Positions 1-6,692 of a stretch of 27,314 nucleotides of DNA are shown here, piece by piece. This DNA comes from Anaerolineae bacterium. Lineage in GTDB: Bacteria; Chloroflexota; Anaerolineae; JAFGEY01. Every line of letters begins with the position of its first letter. Position 1 is the stretch's first letter. The notes under the pieces are model-generated. The model worked only from the letters and a program-made list of their open reading frames with translations. It did not search any database and was not told the origin of the DNA. The stretch lies in assembly GCA_016931365.1 (NCBI GenBank), contig JAFGEY010000084.1, positions 1-27,314 of the forward strand, in the 5' to 3' direction. The translations under genes were made by a program, and so were the position numbers.

Positions 1-49
1 CCGCTCCGCCGACCATAACTGGGCGGCACCTGTTGTACAAAAGGATCCT

Positions 50-499
50 TCACTGCCCATGCAACCTTGAAACTTCCTTTGAAGCAGACTTCCTTGACGC
101 TTGTAGCCGAGTCACAAGTTCCGCGGGCAACTCCGCATGATAAAACTCGATGCTGGCAGGAGCACGTCCGTCTCGTTTCTCTTTCAGACATCTCTCGTAC
201 ATGTCGTGTTCAGTCAGTACCACAATCCTTCTCTCAACATCTTTCACCAAGAGCAGAAACAGCATGTCAGCGCGGATCTTCTGCAGTTTGGCTGCTGCAT
301 TCTTGCCGCTGGCTGTTGATGCCCCGCTGGTTGAAATGGTGGCGGCTATCGAATTATCAGCACTTACCGCGTCAAAATCGAACACACCCCCTGAGGAAAG
401 TCGAAGGCGTTCACGCCGAAAACTCTGCCCAAACGCAGTTGGCATCCATTCCCGTCTGACCCAGTCTTCTGCCTCCAGTTGAACACGGGTATCAGCCAT
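50..499 (-). CDS. hypothetical protein, 149 aa (cassette-like gene 1)
   Basis: I do not recognise the family. It starts at ATG 499 with a strong GAGGAGG ribosome binding site six bases upstream, so it looks genuinely translated. No signal peptide or membrane segment is visible. A central stretch (about residues 38-60) has an FDFDAV segment followed by an AATIST strand, faintly like the acidic/beta core of PD-(D/E)XK nuclease-like folds; this is a weak resemblance, not an assignment. It lies directly downstream, on the same strand, of an attC-like hairpin (547-595), so it may be the next cassette of an array running off the left edge. Nothing in the immediate context gives a function. Confidence 0.7.
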   Translation of the reverse strand: MADTRVQLEAEDWVRREWMPTAFGQSFRRERLRLSSGGVFDFDAVSADNSIAATISTSGASTASGKNAAAKLQKIRADMLFLLLVKDVERRIVVLTEHDMYERCLKEKRDGRAPASIEFYHAELPAELVTRLQASRKSASKEVSRLHGQ

Positions 500-546
500 T
501 CTGGCCTCCTCTGTCGCTTTCGATGGAATGTTCGCGGTGCCTTATG

Positions 547-595
547 CCGCCCAACGCGGCGCTCAGCCGCTGGGCCGAAGCGCGTGGTTGGGCGG
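547..595. other. attC-like recombination site 1 (candidate)
   Basis: The outer arms CCGCCCAAC (547-555) and GTTGGGCGG (587-595) are perfect inverted repeats. They contain GCCCAAC and GTTGGGC, which fit the integron attC core rules RYYYAAC and GTTRRRY. An inner imperfect pair (GCGCT with AGCGC) gives the usual bipartite stem. The R-box-to-R-box length of 45 bases is shorter than typical attC sites. It sits 31 bases after the stop of the 625-1338 gene and before the start of the 50-499 gene, where a cassette attC belongs. No T-tract follows, which argues against an intrinsic terminator. No integrase gene is in view. Confidence 0.5.
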
Positions 596-624
596 AGTTT
601 GTCCTAAAAGACACCCCAACTAAA

Positions 625-1338
625 CTAATCAATGGGAGAAACTTGTCGACATTGTTGAAAGTTTGGACATACCAATAATCTTTTGCCTCTGGGTGATGTT
701 CGGATCCCCATAGGCTTGCCACATATTGGACATAATTCGGCGGATGGGGTCTGTTTGGATTGTTGCAGCCGTGGATCGTAAACAACGGGCTGACCCTTCA
801 CATCTGGCGATACTTTGATATGCTCTTGCAATGAGGACTTAGCACGTTGATCACTTTCCACTCTTGTATCGTTAGATCTCACAGCTTTCGAGTTGCTTTT
901 TTTTCTTGGCAGGGCAAGTCGTTTTCGTATTGCCTCGATACTGTCTTTCGTTACAAAAGCCCCAAGAAGCCATCCGAAAAGTACGCTTGCAATTGTTAGG
1001 ATTCTTTGTTCGTCCCTTTGCCTAGTGCTTTCCCTATAGCTTTCAGTTTTCATAACTCCAACATTGTCCAAGAGTAGATCCATAGAGTACTGCAGATCAG
1101 CGTTTTGAGTCTTTATATGCGATGTAGAGCTAAGTACTGAGCCGACTAGTAGTTGAGTATTAAGGAGTTGCGCTGATACTTCATCTCTAAATCTTGGATA
1201 TACAATGTCCCAGGAGTCCTGAGGAGGCGGAAGTTGCTCTACGATAGTAATGGTATTTACATTATTAACCCAAATGTAGAGGCCGATCAAAAGGGCAACT
1301 AGACCTATGAAATTCAAGAAACCATTGTTATTTTTCAT
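625..1338 (-). CDS. hypothetical membrane protein with C-terminal topoisomerase-type zinc ribbon, 237 aa
   Basis: The start is ATG 1338, with AGGAGG eight bases upstream. Residues about 8-25 form an N-terminal hydrophobic segment and about 113-130 a second one, so the protein is probably anchored in the membrane by two helices with the region between them outside. After a basic, polar linker (135-200) comes a four-cysteine module (C203, C206, C224, C230) with the CPxCG spacing of the topoisomerase I C4 zinc finger, which in that family binds single-stranded nucleic acid. The combination of membrane anchor and topoisomerase-type finger is unusual. The gene is visibly more AT-rich than its neighbours and is flanked by attC-like sites, suggesting acquisition. 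The function is unknown. Confidence 0.75.
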   Translation of the reverse strand: MKNNNGFLNFIGLVALLIGLYIWVNNVNTITIVEQLPPPQDSWDIVYPRFRDEVSAQLLNTQLLVGSVLSSTSHIKTQNADLQYSMDLLLDNVGVMKTESYRESTRQRDEQRILTIASVLFGWLLGAFVTKDSIEAIRKRLALPRKKSNSKAVRSNDTRVESDQRAKSSLQEHIKVSPDVKGQPVVYDPRLQQSKQTPSAELCPICGKPMGIRTSPRGKRLLVCPNFQQCRQVSPID

Positions 1339-1412
1339 CGCTGTTTCCTCCTATCGCACGGCGAAACGCATTAACGGAAGCACATCAAATGCTTCAGTAT
1401 GCCGACGCAGCC

Positions 1413-1484
1413 GCCTAACGAATAGGATTCATGCGGCGCGTCGAACCCGCAGGGTTCGCGCCGCCGCATAATCCCGAGTTGATG
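1413..1484. other. attC-like recombination site 2 (candidate)
   Basis: The site begins with GCCTAAC (1413-1419), a good RYYYAAC core, and ends near GTTGATG (1478-1484), a degraded GTTRRRY. Between them is a long stem: 1425-1438 pairs with 1462-1474 with a single unpaired base (C1430), which recalls the extrahelical bases that set attC strand choice. The tip is a perfect 7-bp hairpin, CGAACCC-GCA-GGGTTCG (1442-1458). It lies upstream of the 625-1338 gene, as the preceding cassette's attC would. The poor right-hand core is the main weakness. Confidence 0.42.
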
Positions 1485-1591
1485 CCATTGCTGCACAAAG
1501 CTTGACCGGAGCGCGTACATCATTGTGCCAGACCTGAGATTTCAAACGTCAAGCCTGGTGTCCTAATCCTTCGTCCGTCTATACACCCGAC

Positions 1592-1623
1592 AAAAAACCC
1601 GCCAAGCCAATACTGACGGCGGG
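1592..1623 (-). terminator. intrinsic terminator of the candidate small RNA
   Basis: Read leftward, CCCGCC (1623-1618) pairs with GGCGGG (1603-1598) across a 14-base loop and is followed by six T residues (1597-1592). No leftward protein gene ends nearby, so it must serve an RNA transcript or insulate the cassette-like genes. Confidence 0.65.
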
Positions 1624-1743
1624 CGGGCCAATATGCTGCAATGAGTTTACCGTGGGCGTGCCTCAAACTCGCAGAGTTTGCCCTACCCCGGCCAACGCCT
1701 CGGACACTGCATACCGTGAGGCATCACTTTCAGACTGTTTACG
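1592..1743 (-). ncRNA. candidate small RNA, about 150 nt
   Basis: A near-consensus leftward promoter (1750-1778) and an intrinsic terminator (1592-1623) bracket about 150 bases with no plausible reading frame. The transcript would contain a GCCTC/GAGGC hairpin near its 5' end, then the hairpin CAAACTC-TGC-GAGTTTG (1664-1680 on the plus strand). A TGAGGCA segment follows that could instead pair with the early TGCCTCA, so two alternative folds are possible. I looked for the conserved SRP RNA tetraloop region, the RNase P core and a tRNA fold and saw none; 6S RNA could not be excluded. Existence is supported by the promoter/terminator pair, not by family recognition. Confidence 0.5.
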
Positions 1744-1749
1744 ATATAA

Positions 1750-1778
1750 AGGATAACACAGAGCGAGAGTCTTGTCAA
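1750..1778 (-). promoter_or_regulatory. strong sigma70-type promoter, leftward
   Basis: TTGACA (1778-1773), a 17-base spacer and TATCCT (1755-1750) give a perfect -35 and a 4/6 -10. Initiation is expected near 1743. It is the evidence for the candidate small RNA and points towards the cassette-like genes. Confidence 0.65.
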
Positions 1779-1887
1779 TTTGTGATGACGGGGTTTGGGG
1801 GAATCGGCGGGATGTGTCGCCACGAAAAAAAGAAGTGCAGACAGGCGTCGCGTTGCCCGCAATGCCGCGCTCCTATTACAGTCCGGG

Positions 1888-1947
1888 CCAACTCTCAGCC
1901 AACTCTCAGCCCCTTCTTGGGTTATTTTCAGCCTGGCGTGGTATCCT
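1888..1947 (+). promoter_or_regulatory. OmpR/PhoB-type tandem box and extended -10 promoter for the lipoprotein-htrA unit
   Basis: An exact 11-base tandem repeat, CCAACTCTCAG twice (1888-1898, 1899-1909), places two CTCTCAG half-sites four bases apart, one helical turn. This is the architecture bound by OmpR/PhoB-family dimers (compare the pho box). About 30 bases downstream is TGGTATCCT (1939-1947), an extended -10, with only a weak -35 (TTGGGT, 1917-1922), as expected for an activator-dependent promoter. The upstream 1339-1887 stretch holds no gene on this strand. Confidence 0.5.
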
Positions 1948-1987
1948 GGTCGCAGGATATTGAGATGGAGAAAAAGTATGGAGGTTT

Positions 1988-2404
1988 ATGATGACTCAAA
2001 ACAACAAACTTTCTCGACGCCGTTTCTTGACTCTTGGCTGCGGCGCGCTCTGCGCCGCCGCACTGGCCGGCGGGTGTGCCAATCAAGCGAGCAAAAGTGA
2101 CTCAACCACATCCTGCCCGTTTGGTGAGGTCAACGATCCCTATCCCGGCCGGTGCCACCGTTACACTGACCAGAATGGCACGGGCATCTGCGATTATTCG
2201 GAAGTCGGGGTTGCGGCATCGCCCACAGCCACGCCAATTGCTGAGGTAAAAGTGCGAGCGACCGGCGCGGCTGACCTGTCGGCATCGGCCCGCACCGCCA
2301 CCCGCTGCCCGAAGGGGTTGGTCAACGATCCCTATCCGGGGCGCTGTCACAGCTACACAGACCGCAACGGCAGCGGCATTTGCGATCTGTCCGAGTCGGC
2401 CTGA
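1988..2404 (+). CDS. Tat-exported lipoprotein with two Cys-flanked EF-hand-like repeats, 138 aa
   Basis: The N-terminus has a twin-arginine motif (SRRRFL, residues 9-14), a hydrophobic segment and a lipobox ending at C30, predicting Tat export and a lipid anchor. The mature part carries two copies of a 30-residue unit (43-72 and 107-136) joined by an Ala/Pro/Thr-rich spacer. Each unit has four cysteines and ends in a 12-residue loop with D, N, T/S, G, D and E at EF-hand positions 1, 3, 5, 6, 9 and 12 (D61-E72 and D125-E136), so calcium binding is likely. Similar units end some 4Fe-4S proteins of anaerobes (from memory). GGAGG sits just before ATG 1988; ATG 1991 is the alternative start. The protease gene follows after 17 bases, suggesting co-expression at the cell surface. 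Confidence 0.8.
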   Translation: MMTQNNKLSRRRFLTLGCGALCAAALAGGCANQASKSDSTTSCPFGEVNDPYPGRCHRYTDQNGTGICDYSEVGVAASPTATPIAEVKVRATGAADLSASARTATRCPKGLVNDPYPGRCHSYTDRNGSGICDLSESA

Positions 2405-2421
2405 TGAGAAAGGAAGGAACA

Positions 2422-3612
2422 ATGAACAAGCGGGGTATCACTCAGCGGCTAGTCTATTTGATGCTGTCGGTTCTGCTTGTTGCGACGGGGTGTGTGCCTG
2501 CTCTGTCACAGCGCAATGAGACCGAAACGATCACAACGGACACAGACGAGATCGTGCGCACCGTATTGGCGCAAGTCGAGGCGGATCTGGCTCAACAGAA
2601 TAAAGTTGTCCCGGCGATATACGCGGCTACACCGGCCGCCGCTGCTGCGAGCCAGGTTGCAGACCTTCAAGACGCGTTGATTCAGCTTTACCAACGCGCC
2701 AACCCCGCAGTCGTGTACATCATCGTCTCACCCACTTTGAGCGGCAGCGGGTTTGTGTATAGCAAGGATGGGTATATCGTCACCAACCACCACGTCGTTT
2801 CTGCCGGTCAGAGCTATGAGGTGGTGTTCGCCAACGGGGAGCGCCAACGCGCCGAGTTGATCGGCAGTGATGCGGACAGCGACCTGGCCGTGCTCAAGGT
2901 CGATGCACTGCCCGACGGCGTCACCCCTCTTTCTCTGGCCGATGCAGACCAGATTCAGGTAGGACAGTTTGCCGTTGCCATCGGCAATCCCTTTGGCGAG
3001 CAAGGCTCGATGTCGTTGGGCATCGTCAGCGGCCTGGGACGCAGCCTGCCCTCCCAACGTGCGACCACGGGCGGCAGTACCTATTCGCTGCCGCAGGTGA
3101 TCCAGACCGATGCGCCGATCAATCCGGGCAACTCGGGCGGGCCGCTGCTCAATCTGGATGGTGAGGTGATCGGCCTCAATGCAGCGATTGCCAGCACGAC
3201 CGGCGCCAATTCAGGCGTTGGGTTTTCGATCCCGGTGGCAGCGATCGCGCGCATCGTGCCCGGCCTGATCGAGGACGCCAAGTACACCTATCCCTACATA
3301 GGCGCCAGTTTTGACAGCGAAATCTCGCTGGACGAGCAAGCCGTGTACGGCGTGTCGCAGACACAGGGCGCGTATGTGGTCAGTGTCACGCCGGGCGGGC
3401 CGGCCGACCAGGCTGGACTCGTGGCGGCCAACCCGCAGACCGGTCATGGCGGCGATTTGATCGTCGATATGGATGGGCAGGCCATCAGCAGTTTTTCAGA
3501 CCTGAACGAGTATCTTGTGTTTCACGCCCAGGTGGGACAAACGATCGCGATCACTGTGCTGCGCGGTGGAGAATACGTCCAGTTAGCGCTGGTGCTGGGA
3601 GCGCGGCCCTGA
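2422..3612 (+). CDS. HtrA/DegP-type serine protease lipoprotein with PDZ domain, 396 aa
   Basis: A surface quality-control protease that degrades misfolded exported proteins. It has a lipoprotein signal ending in LVATGC (C24), then a helical, low-complexity linker to about residue 80, a trypsin-like domain (about 85-275) and one C-terminal PDZ domain (about 285-390). The catalytic triad is visible: H124 in TNHHVV, D154 in SDLAVLK, and S238 in PGNSGGPL. I chose ATG 2422 because AGGAAGG lies four bases upstream; an in-frame ATG at 2380 would overlap the previous gene and lacks a site. It is a lipoprotein rather than the more usual single-helix-anchored form. The upstream OmpR-type box would fit stress control, as for CssR or CpxR of other bacteria (inference). 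Confidence 0.92.
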   Translation: MNKRGITQRLVYLMLSVLLVATGCVPALSQRNETETITTDTDEIVRTVLAQVEADLAQQNKVVPAIYAATPAAAAASQVADLQDALIQLYQRANPAVVYIIVSPTLSGSGFVYSKDGYIVTNHHVVSAGQSYEVVFANGERQRAELIGSDADSDLAVLKVDALPDGVTPLSLADADQIQVGQFAVAIGNPFGEQGSMSLGIVSGLGRSLPSQRATTGGSTYSLPQVIQTDAPINPGNSGGPLLNLDGEVIGLNAAIASTTGANSGVGFSIPVAAIARIVPGLIEDAKYTYPYIGASFDSEISLDEQAVYGVSQTQGAYVVSVTPGGPADQAGLVAANPQTGHGGDLIVDMDGQAISSFSDLNEYLVFHAQVGQTIAITVLRGGEYVQLALVLGARP

Positions 3613-3638
3613 AAAGATATGGGGCGCGAAGAATAGAG

Positions 3639-3682
3639 ATTGCTTCGTCGGGTGAGCACAGACCGCTCACCCTCCTCGCAAT
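3639..3682. repeat. interspersed palindromic repeat between convergent genes
   Basis: Outer arms ATTGC (3639-3643) and GCAAT (3678-3682) enclose a perfect 8-bp hairpin, GGGTGAGC/GCTCACCC (3650-3657, 3665-3672). The bordering text (GAGATTGCTTCGTCG and CTCGCAATGACA) matches, from memory, a palindromic element scattered in intergenic regions of many unrelated bacteria. Here it lies between the ends of the protease gene and suhB and could act as a two-way terminator or an mRNA-end stabiliser. Confidence 0.5.
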
Positions 3683-3732
3683 GACAGATGTGAAACTGTA
3701 GGGTAGCCAGATATTACAAAGCAGACATCTGT

Positions 3733-4524
3733 TTATGCGCTGTCGATCCCACACCCCACCAATTCTCGGAATCGCTCGTGTATGGCGCCGTTGCTGGCCA
3801 GCACCGGCCCTTCGCCCGGACGCCACCGCTGGCCCGCCGCGTCTGTCACCAGGCCGCCCGCCTCGCCCACGATGACCGCTCCCGCAGCTACATCCCAGGC
3901 GCTCAATTGCAGGTGAAAATAGGCGTCCCACCATCCGGCGGCGACGTAGCACAGGCCCAGCGCCGCCGAGCCGCAGCAGCGGATCGAGCCGCTGTGCGGA
4001 GTCAGTTGAGCGATGGCATTCACGATCTGCCGGCGCACCCGCTCGTCGCGCGACCAGTCCATCCCGATCTGGGCGTCGATCAGGTTCGCGTTGTCGCAAA
4101 CGTGCAGGGGATGCCCGTTGAGGGTCGCGCCCAGGCCAGTCCCCCCGGCAAAGAGATGAACGCGCATCGGGTCATAGACCGCACCGATGATCGGCTCATC
4201 GTCGATGGCCAGGGCAATCGAGGTTGAAAAGTGCGGGAAATGATGGACGAAATTGCCCGTGCCGTCCAGCGGGTCGATGATCCACTGATAGCGCGACGTG
4301 CGCGCGCCGGGCGGCGTTTCCTCGGTCAAAATGTCGTGATCGGGATAGCGCCGGCGGATTGCCTCAACGATGGTTCGCTCTGCCGCCAGATCGACGTCGG
4401 TCACAAAGTCGCGTGCGCCCTTTTGTCGGGCATTGAACTCGCCCTGCGCGCCTTCGCGGATGACCTGACCGGCCGCGCGCGCGGCGCCAATGGTAAATTG
4501 GAGAAAGCCTTGATAATCTGACAT
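3733..4524 (-). CDS. suhB: inositol monophosphatase family protein (SuhB-like), 263 aa
   Basis: A metal-dependent sugar/inositol phosphatase. The family signature is intact: the E68-E69 pair in ILTEET, DPLDGT (84-89) for metal binding, and the C-terminal SAWDVAAG motif near residue 210. The length of 263 is normal. The substrate cannot be read from sequence: members act on inositol-1-phosphate, bisphosphates such as PAP, or histidinol phosphate, and E. coli SuhB also binds the ribosomal antitermination complex. It is the last gene of the ffh-led leftward run, 12 bases after the NTF2-like gene; its ribosome binding site is weak, so translation may depend on the upstream genes. Confidence 0.88.
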   Translation of the reverse strand: MSDYQGFLQFTIGAARAAGQVIREGAQGEFNARQKGARDFVTDVDLAAERTIVEAIRRRYPDHDILTEETPPGARTSRYQWIIDPLDGTGNFVHHFPHFSTSIALAIDDEPIIGAVYDPMRVHLFAGGTGLGATLNGHPLHVCDNANLIDAQIGMDWSRDERVRRQIVNAIAQLTPHSGSIRCCGSAALGLCYVAAGWWDAYFHLQLSAWDVAAGAVIVGEAGGLVTDAAGQRWRPGEGPVLASNGAIHERFRELVGCGIDSA

Positions 4525-4536
4525 TATTTTTCTCGA

Positions 4537-4902
4537 TCAAACAGCGTCTCGATTGTACGCCGCTGAAATGTACAACTCGGTGATCTGCCCGACCTCGTTC
4601 AGTTCAAAGCGGTACGTGCCGCGCATCGGGAAGGCAAATTTTTCGGTGATGAACCAGGCATGCACCACATTCCCCTCGACCTGCACGTCGGTGATGTGAA
4701 AAGCCCCGCCGACGGCCGGTAGCCGCAGCAACGATTCCTCGATCTGCTCCAGGCCCACGTATATGCGCGGCGGCTCGCTCCACACATAGCGCTCAATGCG
4801 CGCGCGCTCGGCAAAGAGGGCCAGCAGCGGCTCGATTGCCCCACCGTTGAGATAGTCGGTGAGGCATTCGGCATATTGGGTTGGAATTTGGGCGTTATCC
4901 AT
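4537..4902 (-). CDS. SnoaL/NTF2-like protein, 121 aa
   Basis: A small cone-shaped fold predicted from its pattern: an N-terminal helix pair (AECLTDYLNGG, LLALFAE), the IYVGLEQIEESL helix, and four strands including a HAWFITEKFAF segment and a YRFELNEVGQITELYI end. This matches nuclear-transport-factor-2/SnoaL-like proteins, which may be enzymes or ligand carriers; no catalytic residues can be assigned. It lies between the ARMT1-like gene (27-base gap) and suhB (12-base gap), so it is part of the operon's metabolic tail. Confidence 0.72.
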   Translation of the reverse strand: MDNAQIPTQYAECLTDYLNGGAIEPLLALFAERARIERYVWSEPPRIYVGLEQIEESLLRLPAVGGAFHITDVQVEGNVVHAWFITEKFAFPMRGTYRFELNEVGQITELYISAAYNRDAV

Positions 4903-4929
4903 CGTTCGTCAAAAATCAAGCGCCAAGCG

Positions 4930-6129
4930 TCAATCGAGGTCGGATGATGGCATGCGATTCACAAATCGGATGACGCCGCGCTTGCCGTTGATCATCCAGG
5001 TCGGATCTTGTTGAGCGAAGGCTTCCGCCTGTCCCGGCTGCAAATCGACGATCAGCTCGCCCTTGAGTGTGCGCAGGGCGGCGAACGGGGCGGGAAAATC
5101 GGCGGCGATCTCGGCCAGGTGCGCCGTGTGCGGCCAGTGCCGGTCATCGAGCAGGCGGCGATAATTGACGTCGCCTTTGAACAGCACCAGGCATGACGCG
5201 GCCAACTCCTCGCGCACGCGCGGCGGCATCTGGTGGAAGGAAAAGCATGTGCTCCAGAAGGGATCGTCACGTACCGTTAGCTGTCCTCGTTCGATCATCC
5301 TTTGCAGCCGGAGGGCCAGTGTCGCACCTTGCGATGACGACTCTGAAAGGCGATCCAGTGTGTGGTCGAGGTCGCGGATCATTGCGTCGGAGACGAAAAA
5401 GGGCATTCGTTTGAGGTGCAGCCGCACCTCGCGGGCGATGCCGGTTTGGAGCATAAAGTCGGCCAGGCGCAGGTCGAGCAGGAATTCCAGCCCGCAGTTG
5501 TCGTGGACGATGTCTACCCGGCCCGGTTCGCCGCCGGTCAGGTGAGCCCAGATCGGCGGCGTGTCGTCGATGAGCAGGCGTTGCGCGTGCTGCCCGGACA
5601 GCCCATCCTGATCGGCAAAAGCAGCCATCACCCGTGGGTTGGACAGATCGGCGCGGTTGCCCCACAGCGCGTGGTGCAGCATCGATGCAAAGGCGGATGG
5701 GGTGGGCGGCGCCGGCTGTTCCAGCAGAGACAAGAAGGCGGGTAGCGCGCTGTCGAGATGAGCGGCTTTGGACGGCGCAAAGGGATCGACATTTTGCCAC
5801 GGGCCGGGCTGGTAAAAGCGCACCGCCTCCATCAAGCGGCGGTAGAAAAAGGTCTCGGCAAAATACCAGGGCACTTGCAGCCAGGTCTTGCCTTCGTATC
5901 GCGCCCATTCAGCATTCCACATCGCCACATCGGAGGCGATCTCATGGAGAGGTTGGATGGGGTCAGAGGCGATCTCATCCACAAAGGCGCACAGCGCGGC
6001 TTGAATATTGGCGGGATAGGGATGGGCTGCACCGGCCTCGCGGATGATCTGCGGTTTGCGCTCGACGATGGTGCTTTGGGCAAACGATCCCGGCTCGGAG
6101 GTCGTCAGCGGGGGAGGCAGGGCGTCCAT
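4930..6129 (-). CDS. DUF89/ARMT1-like damage-control phosphatase, subfamily III, 399 aa
   Basis: A predicted metal-dependent phosphatase that removes damaged or surplus sugar phosphates (subfamily III is known to act on fructose-1-phosphate and related substrates). Features seen: HDNCGLEFLLDL (209-220) with metal ligands D210 and N211, a third ligand D248 in FFVSDAM, ALWGNRADLS (154-163), FKGDVNYRRL (317-326), and an RTLK motif (353-356) about 45 residues from the C-terminus, which is the subfamily III hallmark. The protein-carboxyl methyltransferase activity once reported for human ARMT1 is disputed. Its ATG shares one base with the rimM stop (TGATG), so it is translationally coupled. It occupies the position where trmD normally follows rimM. 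Confidence 0.86.
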   Translation of the reverse strand: MDALPPPLTTSEPGSFAQSTIVERKPQIIREAGAAHPYPANIQAALCAFVDEIASDPIQPLHEIASDVAMWNAEWARYEGKTWLQVPWYFAETFFYRRLMEAVRFYQPGPWQNVDPFAPSKAAHLDSALPAFLSLLEQPAPPTPSAFASMLHHALWGNRADLSNPRVMAAFADQDGLSGQHAQRLLIDDTPPIWAHLTGGEPGRVDIVHDNCGLEFLLDLRLADFMLQTGIAREVRLHLKRMPFFVSDAMIRDLDHTLDRLSESSSQGATLALRLQRMIERGQLTVRDDPFWSTCFSFHQMPPRVREELAASCLVLFKGDVNYRRLLDDRHWPHTAHLAEIAADFPAPFAALRTLKGELIVDLQPGQAEAFAQQDPTWMINGKRGVIRFVNRMPSSDLD

Positions 6130-6692
6130 CAGACCAGGCCCTCGAGCAAGTGGACGGTCATCTGGCGGCCCGGCACGTCGACCCGGACGATCACGTCGGG
6201 GATGGCCGGGAGCAGGATTTCGCCGCGCGCGCCCTGCACCACGTACACATCGTTGGCCCCGGTTTCAATGATCTCGGTGATGCGGCCTAACGCCTCGCCA
6301 TCGACGGTGATCACCTGCATGTCGAGCACCTGGTGAACGTAATATTCGCCCTCTTGCAAGGGGATGGCGTCATCAATCGAAATCCACAGCCATTGATCGC
6401 GCAAGGGTTCGGCCAGTGTGCGGCTGTCGATGCTGTCGAGGGTAAGCAAGACGCAATTCTTATGAAAGCGATGCGCTTTGATCTTGAACGGCACGTGCGC
6501 GTCACCGACGAACACCTGCTTGTAGACGCCGAACCGTTCGGGGTATCCAGTGATGACCTCGATGCGCAATTCGCCGTGCACGCCGTGTGGTCGAATCACG
6601 CGGCCCACTGCTAAAAACTGAGGCTCAGACGGGTTTTGCGCCGCGTCTGAGCCTTCAGCAAGATCCTGCGGGGAGTCTCGGGAGTCGATCAC
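6129..6692 (-). CDS. rimM: 16S rRNA processing protein RimM, 187 aa
   Basis: An assembly factor for the 30S head that binds S19. The N-terminal RimM domain starts at about residue 27 with VGRVIRPHGVHGELRIEV, and the C-terminal PRC-barrel carries GANDVYVV and EILLPAIPDVI. The start is GTG 6692, overlapping the khpA stop by four bases (GTGA), with GGAG eight bases upstream inside khpA. The first 26 residues are a polar extension beyond the usual family start. Operon order rpsP-khpA-rimM is typical. Confidence 0.95.
   Translation of the reverse strand: MIDSRDSPQDLAEGSDAAQNPSEPQFLAVGRVIRPHGVHGELRIEVITGYPERFGVYKQVFVGDAHVPFKIKAHRFHKNCVLLTLDSIDSRTLAEPLRDQWLWISIDDAIPLQEGEYYVHQVLDMQVITVDGEALGRITEIIETGANDVYVVQGARGEILLPAIPDVIVRVDVPGRQMTVHLLEGLV

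Noticed and set aside
1..49. GC-rich inverted segment after the first gene, possibly a third attC-like site at the left edge
   Set aside because: Read leftward it begins GCCGCCCAGTT, which breaks the RYYYAAC core, and the window ends before a second arm can be seen.
492..785. 97-residue leftward reading frame
   Set aside because: It overlaps the attC-like hairpin and the end of the zinc-ribbon gene in another frame, with no ribosome binding site or recognisable protein features.
1592..1743. tRNA, SRP RNA or RNase P RNA at the small-RNA locus
   Set aside because: No cloverleaf with a T-loop, no SRP GGAAGGAAGCAGCC-type region and no RNase P core was found.
1641..2100. Overlapping rightward reading frames (116, 63 and 101 residues)
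   Set aside because: They run through the candidate small RNA, the tandem box and the lipoprotein start, lack ribosome binding sites and have no protein-like composition.
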